Positions 27,103-35,361 of a stretch of 64,000 nt of DNA are shown one piece after another. The stretch lies in NCBI RefSeq assembly GCF_010692725.1, contig NZ_JAAFZB010000096.1:1116001-1180000 (forward strand), read 5' to 3'. Each line of letters begins with the position of its first letter. Positions within the stretch are counted from its first letter, which is position 1. This DNA is from Flavihumibacter soli (GTDB lineage Bacteria; Bacteroidota; Bacteroidia; Sphingobacteriales; Sphingobacteriaceae). Position numbers and translations under genes: made by a program. The notes under the pieces are model-generated. The model did not search any database, was not told where the DNA came from, and was given only the letters and a program-made list of their open reading frames with translations.

Positions 27103-27651
27103 TTACTGGTAAAGACCCTCGCGTTTAAGCAACTCAATCTCAGGTTCGAAAATATCTACGATAGCATAGGTTTGCGGCTTAATAATAGCCATCTCATCCA
27201 GGATATCTACCAGATTTCTATATTTAGATTTTTCACTTGGCTTAATTAATACGATCAAGCTTTTAGCCGGATCACCAGTCATAGCGATCACTTCTTTTTT
27301 CTTTTCCAACAGAGCCTTACGGATTCCGTTCCTTCCATAGTTATCGACCTGTGGAGGTGTCAGCGGCTTATCAACCGAACCCATATACCACTCAACGCGG
27401 TTACCCGAGCCTAGCAATATGGTCATTGTCCGGTTATCAGCTACCGTTAGCTGCTGTTCGTCTTTTACCTCTTTATCCGGCATAGCAATATCCATCGCCT
27501 GAGGTTTAGACAGTGTGGTGGTAAGCATGAAGAACGTGATCAGTAAGAAAGCCAGGTCAACCATCGCGGTTAAATCCACCCTGGTTGACATCTTCTTGGT
27601 TCTTATCTTTCCGCCCTTTTTACCCCCGCCGGAGGTATCTAATTCTGCCAT
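27103..27651 (-). CDS. exbD: ExbD/TolR family protein (second copy)
   Basis: 182 residues. One N-terminal membrane helix carries the conserved aspartate in TAMVDLAFLLITFFMLTT, followed by a periplasmic domain. It works with ExbB as the proton channel that drives TonB. It follows the first exbD by 21 bases. Two ExbD paralogs next to one ExbB are usual in Bacteroidota. Confidence 0.94.
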   Translation of the reverse strand: MAELDTSGGGKKGGKIRTKKMSTRVDLTAMVDLAFLLITFFMLTTTLSKPQAMDIAMPDKEVKDEQQLTVADNRTMTILLGSGNRVEWYMGSVDKPLTPPQVDNYGRNGIRKALLEKKKEVIAMTGDPAKSLIVLIKPSEKSKYRNLVDILDEMAIIKPQTYAIVDIFEPEIELLKREGLYQ

Positions 27652-27672
27652 TGTCTAGTTTTTTAGTTTGGT

Positions 27673-28296
27673 TTAGTAATCTTCACCTCTTAAAGAAGTG
27701 ATCAAACTGAATTTGTTTACATTTTGTGACTGCAGGATCTCAATAACTTTCTGTATTTCCGGGATCTTCTCATTGGCATCTCCCTTTATACTTACACGCA
27801 TATCCTGATTATGCAATTCTTTAGTTGCCAGACGAGCCTGATATACCCATTGATGAAGTTCGGAAGGCCTTAGACCAACTGAATCAATTGGAATGCCGGG
27901 TTGTAGTCCTTCGCGATTACGCTCATCACCCTTCATGGCAATGATCTGTTTTAAATTCCCGATAGGAACGCCGAACGACTCCATTACTGAGAACCTCTTT
28001 TTCTCTTCTTCTGTAAACTGAATCCCATAGACGGTTCCCATTTTCTCAATCAGGGAACGGCGGATATCCTGTCCAGGAATTCCGAAGAATACCTTTCCAT
28101 GACCAACCGTTAAGGTAGCGATATCCGTGTCCGGCAACTTGATCTTAACCGTAGAAGCCGGGGTATCAACAGGAAGTGGTTCCGGCTGACGTGCGGTTGC
28201 TGTCAGGATGAAGAATGTAAGCAACAGGAACGCCACATCGCACATCGCTGTCATATCAATAGCCGTACTTTTTCTTGGAACTTTAATTCTTGGCAT
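27673..28296 (-). CDS. exbD: ExbD/TolR family protein (first copy)
   Basis: 207 residues. The membrane helix has the conserved aspartate in TAMCDVAFLLLTFFILTA, and the periplasmic part is longer than in the second copy. It is a stator component with ExbB. The gene begins 92 bases after exbB. Confidence 0.94.
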   Translation of the reverse strand: MPRIKVPRKSTAIDMTAMCDVAFLLLTFFILTATARQPEPLPVDTPASTVKIKLPDTDIATLTVGHGKVFFGIPGQDIRRSLIEKMGTVYGIQFTEEEKKRFSVMESFGVPIGNLKQIIAMKGDERNREGLQPGIPIDSVGLRPSELHQWVYQARLATKELHNQDMRVSIKGDANEKIPEIQKVIEILQSQNVNKFSLITSLRGEDY

Positions 28297-28388
28297 TGCT
28301 TAAATTTTATAATTATTTGTACGTTTTATTTAGTGATGAAATTATTCCGGGTTTTCCATAAACCCGGAATAAGATTTTTTCAAAACTA

Positions 28389-29213
28389 TTATTTATGTGT
28401 ACTTGCGTAGGTCTGCACGATAGAGAAACCAGCCTCGTCAATTGCATAAGTCAACTTATCAATCTTAGAAGTAAACAGGTTGTACATGATGATCGCTAAC
28501 GCAGATGTCGCGATACCAGTAGCGGTGTTAATTAACGCTTCAGAGATACCGTTTGCAAGCGCAGCCTGGTCAGGCGAACCTGCAGTTGCCAGACCGGCGA
28601 AGGCCTTGATCATACCCGTTACCGTACCTAAAAGACCCATTAAGGTACCAATTGATACCAGAGTAGCAATAATTGTCAGGTTTTGCTCTAACATTGGCAT
28701 TTCCAAAGCAGTTGCTTCTTCAATGTCTTTCTGAATAGCAAGACATTTCTGCTCTGTATCCATGTTAGCCTCAACTTCCATTTCCTTATATTTTCTTAAG
28801 CCGGATTTGATCACGTTCGCAACGGATCCTTCCTGCTTATCGCACTCTGCCATAGCAGCGTCGATGTTACCAGCGCCTAGTTGGTTCTGAATTCTTTTCA
28901 CGAAAGCATCAATATTTCCTTTTCCGGTCGCTTTGTTGATCACAAAGAAACGCTCGAAAGAAAATACTACTACCATCAGGAACAGGCCCATAAGAACCGG
29001 AACAATGTATCCCCCCTTGTAAACCATTCCGAAGTAATTGCCTGGAAGCGGGTGACCTGTATTATCGCCACCTTCAAAGTTCGATGCGTCTCCCATTACA
29101 AATTTCCATAAAACGATACCGATCAGGATACAGATGACAATCGTTAAACTTGCAAAAATGCTTGAACCAGAGCTCTCTTTCTTCGCTGTTGTTGGTTTTG
29201 GTGCGTTTGCCAT
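28389..29213 (-). CDS. exbB: ExbB/TolQ/MotA-type proton channel protein
   Basis: 274 residues with three membrane segments (about 20-40, 70-92 and a long pair around 165-250). The channel motif region LVSIGTLMGLLGTVTGMI and ALINTATGIATSALAII are characteristic. It assembles with ExbD to energise TonB. First gene of the minus-strand TonB cluster; no TAnnTTTG box was found in the region ahead of it. Confidence 0.95.
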   Translation of the reverse strand: MANAPKPTTAKKESSGSSIFASLTIVICILIGIVLWKFVMGDASNFEGGDNTGHPLPGNYFGMVYKGGYIVPVLMGLFLMVVVFSFERFFVINKATGKGNIDAFVKRIQNQLGAGNIDAAMAECDKQEGSVANVIKSGLRKYKEMEVEANMDTEQKCLAIQKDIEEATALEMPMLEQNLTIIATLVSIGTLMGLLGTVTGMIKAFAGLATAGSPDQAALANGISEALINTATGIATSALAIIMYNLFTSKIDKLTYAIDEAGFSIVQTYASTHK

Positions 29214-29406
29214 TTTTTTAAATTTTAGTTTTTAGTTGTTGATTAAATATATGAATTAATTGATTTGCTATAAAAAGGTTTTATTAGATACATAACATAC
29301 ATTCTTTCTGTTTCGTTATATATCAATTAAAACAACTAGAGCGGGTTAAATATAGATTATTTCTTACTGCCATGGCAGCATTTCTCAATAAACAATAACC
29401 CTCCCT

Positions 29407-29437
29407 AAAAAAAAATTGCCTCGGTTGATGAGACAAT
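29407..29437 (-). terminator. Intrinsic terminator after pckA
   Basis: On the minus strand ATTGTCTC pairs with GAGGCAAT (one T-G wobble) around a 7-base loop and runs into nine T. It lies about 60 bases after the pckA stop. The rest of 29214-29495 is AT-rich with nothing else recognised. Confidence 0.88.
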
Positions 29438-29495
29438 CTTTTACAATGAAAACTATTTTAAACCGCAATTGCAAATATTAGTGTAAAATTTACAG

Positions 29496-31100
29496 TTAGG
29501 CACTAACTGCTATTTTAGGGGCTGCACGCAGTATTTCGTCGCTCGCATAGTGTGCAAACTGGTTGAAATTTTTAACAAAGGCCTGCGCAAGGTCAGCAGA
29601 TTTTCGGTCATACTCTTGTTTATCTTTCCATGTATTTCTTGGATCTAACACCTCCGAAGGTACATCCGGACAGGAAACCGGCATCATCAGGCCAAAAACC
29701 GGATGTTCTTTGTATTCCACCGTGTCAAGTTCACCGTTTAAAGCAGCACTGATCATCGATCTGGTATAACTTAATTTCATCCTCGACCCGATGCCGTAAG
29801 GTCCGCCGGTCCAGCCCGTATTAATAAGCCAGACATTGACTGAGTGCTCCTTCATTTTCCGGCCCAGGAGCTCGGCATAGCGTGTAGGATGCAGCGGTAA
29901 AAATGCTTTTCCGAAGCAGGCAGAAAAAGTGGTCTGAGGCTCGGTTATCCCGGCTTCAGTACCTGCTACCTTTGCTGTATACCCTGAAATAAAATGATAC
30001 ATGGTTTGCCCGGGGGTTAACCTCGAAATTGGAGGCAGCACACCAAAGGCATCGGCTGTTAAAAAAAAGATGTTTTTAGGGATACCCGCAATCGAAGGTT
30101 CAATCGCATTGTCTATATAGTGAATAGGATATGCTACCCGGGTATTTTCCGTTTTCCTGATATCACTGAAGTCCACCTTCCGGCTACCTTCGAAATAATT
30201 AGTATTCTCTAGCAGGGCACCGAACCTGATAGCATTATAGATCTGAGGTTCCCTTTCCGGAGTCAGATCAACACATTTTGCGTAACACCCGCCTTCAAAA
30301 TTAAAAACTGAAGAATCACTCCACCCGTGCTCATCATCTCCGATCAGGCGGCGTTGAGGGTCAGCTGACAAAGTTGTTTTACCCGTGCCTGATAAACCAA
30401 AGAAAATGGCCGTATCGCCATCATTACCCACATTAGCTGAACAATGCATGGACAGTACCTGGCGCTGATGAGGCATCAGAAAATTTAGGACAGAAAATAT
30501 TCCTTTTTTTATTTCCCCGGTGTAACCTGTACCACCGATCAGAATTACCTTCCTCGTGAAATTAAGTATTGCAAAGTTGCCCTGCCTGGTGCCGTCTATT
30601 AACGGATCGGCTTTAAACCCTGGGGCAGCAATTATTGTCCATTCGGGCTGATCAGGAGCCTCTGCTTGTCCGTATCGAAGGAACATATTATTCGCGAAAA
30701 GGCCTTGAAAAGCACTTTCAGTGATGACCCGGATGCTCATCATATATTCCGGATCTGCACAGGCGTAGGCGTCATGGACATAGATCTGCCGGTTAGACAA
30801 ATACTGAATGACCTTATTGTACAGAGCATCAAACTTTGCCGCGTCAAATTTAATATTGATGTCACCCCACCAGACAGCATCTTCCGTGATACTGTCGGCC
30901 ACAATGAAACGGTCTTTCGGGGAACGGCCCGTAAACTCCCCGGTGTCTACAGCCAGCGCACCGTTGTCGGTTAAAGTGCCCTCAGAGTTGATTATGGCCC
31001 TTTCTATGAGTTCCGCAGGTTCTAATTGGTAGTTGACAGATTTAACCTGGTGAAGGTTCAAATATTTCAGATCTAATACTTTTCTTGAAGTTTTGCTCAT
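29496..31100 (-). CDS. pckA: Phosphoenolpyruvate carboxykinase (ATP)
   Basis: 534 residues from the ATG at 31100; an in-frame TTG three codons upstream is unlikely. The kinase-1a P-loop FGLSGTGKTTLS, the metal site GDDEHGWSD, the oxaloacetate-side GEFTGRSPKDRF and GIGSRMKLSYTR are all present. It converts oxaloacetate and ATP to phosphoenolpyruvate and CO2, the entry step of gluconeogenesis. It stands alone with its own terminator. Confidence 0.98.
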   Translation of the reverse strand: MSKTSRKVLDLKYLNLHQVKSVNYQLEPAELIERAIINSEGTLTDNGALAVDTGEFTGRSPKDRFIVADSITEDAVWWGDINIKFDAAKFDALYNKVIQYLSNRQIYVHDAYACADPEYMMSIRVITESAFQGLFANNMFLRYGQAEAPDQPEWTIIAAPGFKADPLIDGTRQGNFAILNFTRKVILIGGTGYTGEIKKGIFSVLNFLMPHQRQVLSMHCSANVGNDGDTAIFFGLSGTGKTTLSADPQRRLIGDDEHGWSDSSVFNFEGGCYAKCVDLTPEREPQIYNAIRFGALLENTNYFEGSRKVDFSDIRKTENTRVAYPIHYIDNAIEPSIAGIPKNIFFLTADAFGVLPPISRLTPGQTMYHFISGYTAKVAGTEAGITEPQTTFSACFGKAFLPLHPTRYAELLGRKMKEHSVNVWLINTGWTGGPYGIGSRMKLSYTRSMISAALNGELDTVEYKEHPVFGLMMPVSCPDVPSEVLDPRNTWKDKQEYDRKSADLAQAFVKNFNQFAHYASDEILRAAPKIAVSA

Positions 31101-31258
31101 GGTTGACAATGCGCTTTTTTAAGAGTTTCCAATAAAAGTAAGAAGTTAAAATATTGTTTTGGAAAATAAAAAGCACTCTAAATCAACTAATTGTAAACAA
31201 TACACTAAGCTATAAAGCATTAAATTTCAGCTCCCTGCCTGCGGTTTGAACCCCGATT

Positions 31259-31603
31259 TTATCCGCCAATTTTTTTCACTTTGTAGCCATCCGCAGCTAA
31301 CAGCGTCATTATTTTTTCACGGAAATCACCCTGAACCAGCACCTCCCCATCCTTAACAGATCCGCCTACCCCGCATTTCTGTTTGAGTTTTTTACCAAGA
31401 GCATCCAAATCCGCCTCGGTACCTATAAATCCGGTGATCAGGGTAACGGCTTTACCCCCGCGCTGTTTTCTGTCCAGTTGAACACGCAGATTTTGTTGCT
31501 TAGGCTCCAGAGTCTCAGGCTCGCTCTCCTGACCTCCCTGGTATTGAAAATCCGGGTCTGTGGAGTAAACGACGCCACTGAGCCCTCTATTTTTTTTAGA
31601 CAT
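31259..31603 (-). CDS. SUI1/YciH-family translation initiation factor-like protein
   Basis: 114 residues. The C-terminal 75 residues form an eIF1/SUI1 domain, with [37 protein letters not shown] and a final hydrophobic strand. Bacterial YciH resembles archaeal and eukaryotic factor 1 and has been linked to initiation fidelity and stress. It lies 74 bases after the lipid kinase gene and may be co-transcribed with it. Confidence 0.92.
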   Translation of the reverse strand: MSKKNRGLSGVVYSTDPDFQYQGGQESEPETLEPKQQNLRVQLDRKQRGGKAVTLITGFIGTEADLDALGKKLKQKCGVGGSVKDGEVLVQGDFREKIMTLLAADGYKVKKIGG

Positions 31604-31677
31604 CTTAATGATCTTAGTTAATTATCGCTTTAAAGCTTTCAATCCCGGTCCAATTACATTCCCCTTTCGAAAACGTT

Positions 31678-32544
31678 TCAAACAAGAATGCAAAGAGATG
31701 AGGGCTTCACCCGAATATTTAGTTCGGCCTCCATCAGTAGCGGTTCTCCGTCCAGGTGCACTGCTCCTTCACTTTGCCGGATAATCCGTATTTCACGTCC
31801 CTTAATGATTTCAACAAATTTCGACCGGTGTGTGGTTTTGCTGAACATCCTTAAGCCCATAACCGGGAATATGTACATCGGGAAAGGCCTGACAATGCAA
31901 ACATCAAGCAAACCGTCTTTCACAGAGGCAAAAGGCGAAATATGAGCATTATTCCCGTACTGAGAAGAATTGGCGATGCTGATCATAAATGCTTTTCGCG
32001 AGTAAGTTTTCCCGTCAATTTCAAGGATATAATTCTGGGACTGGTAACCCGATATCTCGCGAAAGGTAGTCTGTACGTAGCCACCAAAACCACGTTCACT
32101 GTGATTGGCAAAGCGCCTGCTTATATGAGCGTCGAAACCTACTCCGGCCATATTAAAGAATTTATGATCGTTCAATGTACCCGAGTCTATAAAAGTGGCG
32201 TTAAGATTATTCAGCCTCGAAACGGCGTCAGCGTCATTTAAAGGGATTGCCATAGCACGTGCAAGACCATTTCCAGAACCATAGGGAATGATACCCATAC
32301 ATTTTCCGGAACCTTCAAGACTTGAAGCCACTTCGTTGATCGTTCCATCACCACCGACAGCCACAATAACGTCTGCCTCCGGATTTCCGATAACCATCTC
32401 CCGCGCATGTCCTGCTCGTTCGGTAAACGCAAATCGAGCATCAAAAAGACTTTGATCCAGGTATTTAGCCGCAAGGTCGGGGAAGTGAATTTTGCTTTTA
32501 CCGCCGGAAATAGGATTAATAATGAAAAGGATGCTCTTTTTCAA
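31678..32544 (-). CDS. YegS/DgkB-type lipid (diacylglycerol) kinase
   Basis: 288 residues, normal length. The catalytic-domain motif GGDGTINEVASSLEG and the substrate loop PYGSGNGLARAM are typical, and the C-terminal beta domain ends the protein. The family phosphorylates diacylglycerol or related lipids. The displayed start is a TTG (32544), because no ATG lies at the expected distance before the strand ILFIINPISGG. It is divergent from metK. Confidence 0.9.
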   Translation of the reverse strand: MKKSILFIINPISGGKSKIHFPDLAAKYLDQSLFDARFAFTERAGHAREMVIGNPEADVIVAVGGDGTINEVASSLEGSGKCMGIIPYGSGNGLARAMAIPLNDADAVSRLNNLNATFIDSGTLNDHKFFNMAGVGFDAHISRRFANHSERGFGGYVQTTFREISGYQSQNYILEIDGKTYSRKAFMISIANSSQYGNNAHISPFASVKDGLLDVCIVRPFPMYIFPVMGLRMFSKTTHRSKFVEIIKGREIRIIRQSEGAVHLDGEPLLMEAELNIRVKPSSLCILV

Positions 32545-32567
32545 GACGATAGCTTCGTTAAGGAGTG

Positions 32568-32575
32568 CAAAAATA
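32568..32575 (-). promoter_or_regulatory. Candidate -7 box (TATTTTTG) for the lipid kinase
   Basis: TATTTTTG on the minus strand matches TAnnTTTG 23 bases before the lipid kinase start. It stands back to back with the metK box. Confidence 0.5.
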
Positions 32576-32607
32576 GTTTTAAATTTTCCGGAAATTAAAA
32601 ATTATCC

Positions 32608-32615
32608 TACTTTTG
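32608..32615 (+). promoter_or_regulatory. metK promoter -7 box (TACTTTTG)
   Basis: TACTTTTG matches TAnnTTTG, and TTTC lies 19 bases upstream as a 3-of-4 match to the -33 box. The start site would be only a few bases before the riboswitch, which supports both calls. Confidence 0.7.
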
Positions 32616-32625
32616 CCGTGCAAAA

Positions 32626-32702
32626 AAGTGGATCGATTTGCGTTGTCATGGTAACCCCGGACAGGATTGCAACCACGTAAAAAAAAGTGCTAAAAGTACC
32701 TG
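32626..32702 (+). promoter_or_regulatory. SAM-II-like riboswitch upstream of metK
   Basis: The leader matches the remembered SAM-II (SAM_alpha) layout. GTGG (32628-32631) pairs with CCAC (32673-32676) as P1; GATTTG (32635-32640) is the conserved 5' loop segment; TTGCA (32667-32671) precedes the P1 return strand; an A-rich linker leads to GCTAAAA (32689-32695). GC of TTGCA pairs with GC of GCTAAA, and GG at 32664-32665 with CC at 32699-32700, closing the pseudoknot. An extra hairpin (TGTC/GACA, 32644-32663) sits in the loop. It lies between the promoter and metK, the enzyme that makes SAM. Confidence 0.78.
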
Positions 32703-32774
32703 CTGATTTTTACCTCCTCAATCAAAACGCTCCTATTCGCTTGTTTTTACTAATTTTTAATAACCTCAAGTAAT

Positions 32775-34028
32775 ATGCCTTATTTATTTACTTCAGAATC
32801 TGTTTCTGAGGGTCATCCTGACAAAATTGCGGATCAGATATCAGACGCCTTAATCGATAATTTCCTGGCATGGGATGCAGATTCTAAAGTGGCATGCGAA
32901 ACCTTAGTCACCACCGGGCTCGTTGTCCTGGCTGGTGAGGTAAAGTCCAAAACTTACCTTGATGTTCAGAGAATAGCACGTGACGTAATACGCAAGATTG
33001 GGTATACAAAGTCAGAATATATGTTTGAAGCCGACTCCTGCGGAATTATTTCAACGATACACGAACAGTCGGCGGACATTAATCAGGGAGTTGACAGGCA
33101 GGATAAGCAGGAACAGGGAGCCGGTGACCAGGGTATGATGTTTGGTTACGCAACAAACGAGACTGCTAACTATATGCCCCTGGCTTTAGATCTGGCACAT
33201 AAATTACTAATAGAACTTGCAGTCCTTCGTCGTGAGAATTCTGAAATAAGTTACCTGCGCCCGGATGCAAAATCCCAGGTAACCATCGAATACGCTGACG
33301 ATCATAAACCTATCCGGATCGACTCCATTGTCATCTCTACTCAGCATGATGAGTTCGATACCGATGAGAACATGCAGGAAAAGATCCAGCAGGATATCAT
33401 ATCTGTATTGATCCCGCGCATTAAAGCGCAGTTGAATCCGGAACTTCAGGCACTCTTTACTGACAGTATTACTTATCATATTAACCCCACAGGCAAGTTC
33501 GTCATTGGCGGACCACATGGCGACAGCGGCCTGACCGGACGCAAGATCATTGTAGATACTTACGGTGGCAAGGGAGCACATGGTGGCGGTGCATTTTCAG
33601 GCAAAGACCCGTCAAAAGTTGACCGTTCAGCTGCTTATGCGACCCGTCATATCGCCAAGAACCTGGTAGCTGCAGGCATTTGTGATGAAGTTCTTGTCCA
33701 AGTTTCGTATGCGATCGGTGTTAAAAATCCAATGGGCATTTACGTGAATACCAATCACTCGGCAAAAGTAGCTCTGTCTGACAGCGAGATTGCTAAAAAG
33801 ATAGAAACCATCTTTGATATGACTCCATACGGAATTGAAACCCGTTTAAAATTGCGCAACCCGATCTACTCTGAAACTTCAGCTTACGGACACATGGGCC
33901 GCAAAAATGAAGTTGTTACGAAAGAGTTCGCGAGCGCAAATGGCGAAAAGATAACTGCCGAGGTAGAGTTATTTACCTGGGAAAAGCTGGATTACGTTGA
34001 TCAGCTGAAAGAAGTTTTCGGCCTGTAA
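32775..34028 (+). CDS. metK: S-adenosylmethionine synthetase
   Basis: 417 residues. [27 protein letters not shown] and the second signature [19 protein letters not shown] are complete; these bind methionine, ATP and metal ions. The enzyme makes SAM from methionine and ATP. The 160-base leader carries a SAM-II-like aptamer, so product feedback on expression is likely. A terminator follows. Confidence 0.98.
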   Translation: MPYLFTSESVSEGHPDKIADQISDALIDNFLAWDADSKVACETLVTTGLVVLAGEVKSKTYLDVQRIARDVIRKIGYTKSEYMFEADSCGIISTIHEQSADINQGVDRQDKQEQGAGDQGMMFGYATNETANYMPLALDLAHKLLIELAVLRRENSEISYLRPDAKSQVTIEYADDHKPIRIDSIVISTQHDEFDTDENMQEKIQQDIISVLIPRIKAQLNPELQALFTDSITYHINPTGKFVIGGPHGDSGLTGRKIIVDTYGGKGAHGGGAFSGKDPSKVDRSAAYATRHIAKNLVAAGICDEVLVQVSYAIGVKNPMGIYVNTNHSAKVALSDSEIAKKIETIFDMTPYGIETRLKLRNPIYSETSAYGHMGRKNEVVTKEFASANGEKITAEVELFTWEKLDYVDQLKEVFGL

Positions 34029-34050
34029 TTCCATTTTAAAATATAACGAG

Positions 34051-34082
34051 CCTTCTTTCCCTGCCGGAAAGGAGGTTTTTTT
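34051..34082 (+). terminator. Intrinsic terminator after metK
   Basis: A 10-bp stem (CCTTCTTTCC with GGAAAGGAGG, one T-G pair) with a five-base loop is followed by seven T, 22 bases after the metK stop. Confidence 0.9.
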
Positions 34083-34135
34083 ATGCCTTATTACCTAACC
34101 CGCCTCGATGAAGAAAACCTACCTTTATCGTTTCA

Positions 34136-34474
34136 ATGACTAAACGAAGTCCCATAATTGTTAAAGGAAATCAGATCGATGATCAGACCCGTTGCATACA
34201 TTATCATTCAGCCCTTGATATCATTGCAATAAAGTTTAAGTGCTGCCGTACCTATTATCCTTGCTACGATTGTCATCAGGCTGAAGCAGATCATCGACCT
34301 GAAAGATGGAGCAAAGAAGAATGGGATACGAAAGCAATTCTCTGCGGAGCCTGCAAAACAGAACTGACCATACGGCAATATCTTGACTGTAATTACACCT
34401 GTCCGTCATGTAAGGCGCACTTTAATCCCGGATGCCGGAACCATGATCATTTGTATTTCGGGGGTTCAATATAA
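34136..34474 (+). CDS. CHY zinc-finger protein
   Basis: 112 residues rich in Cys and His in the order expected for the CHY zinc finger: CIHYHS, CCRTYYPCYDCHQ, the DHRPERW segment, CGACKTELT, CPSCKAHFNPGC and NHDHLYF. The domain binds several zinc ions; relatives occur in eukaryotic Hot13 and RCHY1. The bacterial role is unknown. It stands alone after the metK terminator; TACCTTTA about 20 bases ahead is one base off the -7 box. Confidence 0.88.
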   Translation: MTKRSPIIVKGNQIDDQTRCIHYHSALDIIAIKFKCCRTYYPCYDCHQAEADHRPERWSKEEWDTKAILCGACKTELTIRQYLDCNYTCPSCKAHFNPGCRNHDHLYFGGSI

Positions 34475-34566
34475 TGTGGAAATTTGCTAATGTGATAATG
34501 GGCAAGAGCACCCAATACTTTTGCAGTCATCCCGATTGGTAACATTCACACTTCAAGGGCACTGTG

Positions 34567-34632
34567 CGACCACCTTCGGGGTCGAACGATCCGGTTAATT
34601 ATTCCTATAAACCTTCGATACCTTCGGCATCG
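34567..34632. repeat. Pair of CCTTCGG-topped hairpins
   Basis: CGACC/GGTCG (34567-34584) and CGAT/ATCG (34616-34632) each enclose a CC-TTC-GG tip. The two elements are 31 bases apart. Confidence 0.55.
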
Positions 34633-34739
34633 TTAGGCAGCAAGTATTTCAACAAGCCTGTCTCTGCGTTAATTTGAGAACCTTATCTGCGGGAAATTAA
34701 ACTCTTACAAATAATATATTTTATTAATAATCCACAAAA

Positions 34740-34888
34740 CGTTCCGATGGAACGATATCGTATCCCACCGATAAGGCTACAAACAAAACGTTCCTCCGGA
34801 ACGAAATACCGTCCTAATAATTTGTCCCGTAGGGACATTTTGTTGGTAGAACATTGAACGCGTATTGTTTGCGTTCCGTTAGGAACGC
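34740..34888. repeat. Four short GTTCC...GGAAC-type palindromes
   Basis: CGTTCC-GAT-GGAACG (34740-34754), CGTTCC-TCC-GGAACG (34789-34803), TGTCCC-GTA-GGGACA (34823-34837) and GCGTTCC-GTTA-GGAACGC (34871-34888) are perfect stems with 3-4 base tips at 34-49 base steps. They resemble REP-like dispersed palindromes of Bacteroidota. No transposase is adjacent. Confidence 0.75.
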
Positions 34889-34917
34889 TTTGTATGTGGT
34901 ATTTTCGAAGTTTCAAA

Positions 34918-35139
34918 TCAGGATGCCGAAGCAACAGTCTTGATGTACAGATTCTCCACTTTCAACCTTGCCCAGGGAGTTTTTCTAAGAAATTTCAAAC
35001 TTGACTTAACTCCCGGATTGTTATTAAAGCAATCTATATTTATTCTCCTGCCCAATTCCTCCCATCCATATATCTCAACAAGTTTCAGAACGATATTTTC
35101 AAGGGTGATGCCATGAAGCGGGTTATTCGGCTGTTCCAT
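34918..35139 (-). CDS. VF530-type (DUF2132) small DNA-binding-like protein
   Basis: 73 residues from the ATG at 35139 ([14 protein letters not shown]); a longer TTG start at 35160 adds seven residues not seen in relatives. The family core [32 protein letters not shown] and [13 protein letters not shown] is nearly complete, so identity is secure although function is not. A structure from Vibrio (VF530) suggested nucleic acid binding. It is alone between two repeat regions. Confidence 0.85.
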   Translation of the reverse strand: MEQPNNPLHGITLENIVLKLVEIYGWEELGRRINIDCFNNNPGVKSSLKFLRKTPWARLKVENLYIKTVASAS

Positions 35140-35173
35140 ATTATATTGAGTATGGTGCAAAAATACATTGTCT

Positions 35174-35325
35174 GGATTAGGATTTTCAGGATTTGATGAT
35201 TTGCAGGATCAAGAGGCATACTATGTCGTATGCAGCATCCATATGCTTCCTTTAATCTATCGCCTGGCATCCCAACCCGTGAATCCCTAAATCCTGTAAA
35301 TCCTGATCGTTAATCCTGATCATCC
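35174..35325. repeat. Inverted pair of AATCCTG-rich repeats
   Basis: AGGATTTTCAGGATTT at 35179-35194 is the reverse complement, with one mismatch, of AAATCCTGTAAATCCT at 35289-35304. Further AATCCTG copies follow to 35325. They flank about 95 bases with no recognised gene. Confidence 0.6.
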
Positions 35326-35336
35326 CGTGAAAACTT

Positions 35337-35344
35337 TATCTTTG
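35337..35344 (+). promoter_or_regulatory. hflX promoter -7 box (TATCTTTG)
   Basis: TATCTTTG matches TAnnTTTG exactly and lies 17 bases before the hflX ATG, which predicts a leader of about ten bases. No clear -33 box is seen. Confidence 0.55.
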
Positions 35345-35361
35345 TGACTTGTTAACCCTTT

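Larger units (their letters stand above)
34475..34917. other. Intergenic repeat island
   Basis: No coding frame with protein character is seen. The stretch holds two similar hairpins with CCTTCGG tops (34567-34584 and 34616-34632) and four evenly spaced short palindromes (34740-34888), described separately. Confidence 0.7.

Noticed and set aside
34740-34888. CRISPR array
   Set aside because: The palindromes are short, differ in core sequence and have unequal spacing; there are no identical repeats of 25-40 bases and no cas genes.
35085-35270. 61-codon minus-strand frame next to the VF530-type gene
   Set aside because: It overlaps the start of the better-supported gene and lies in repeat sequence.
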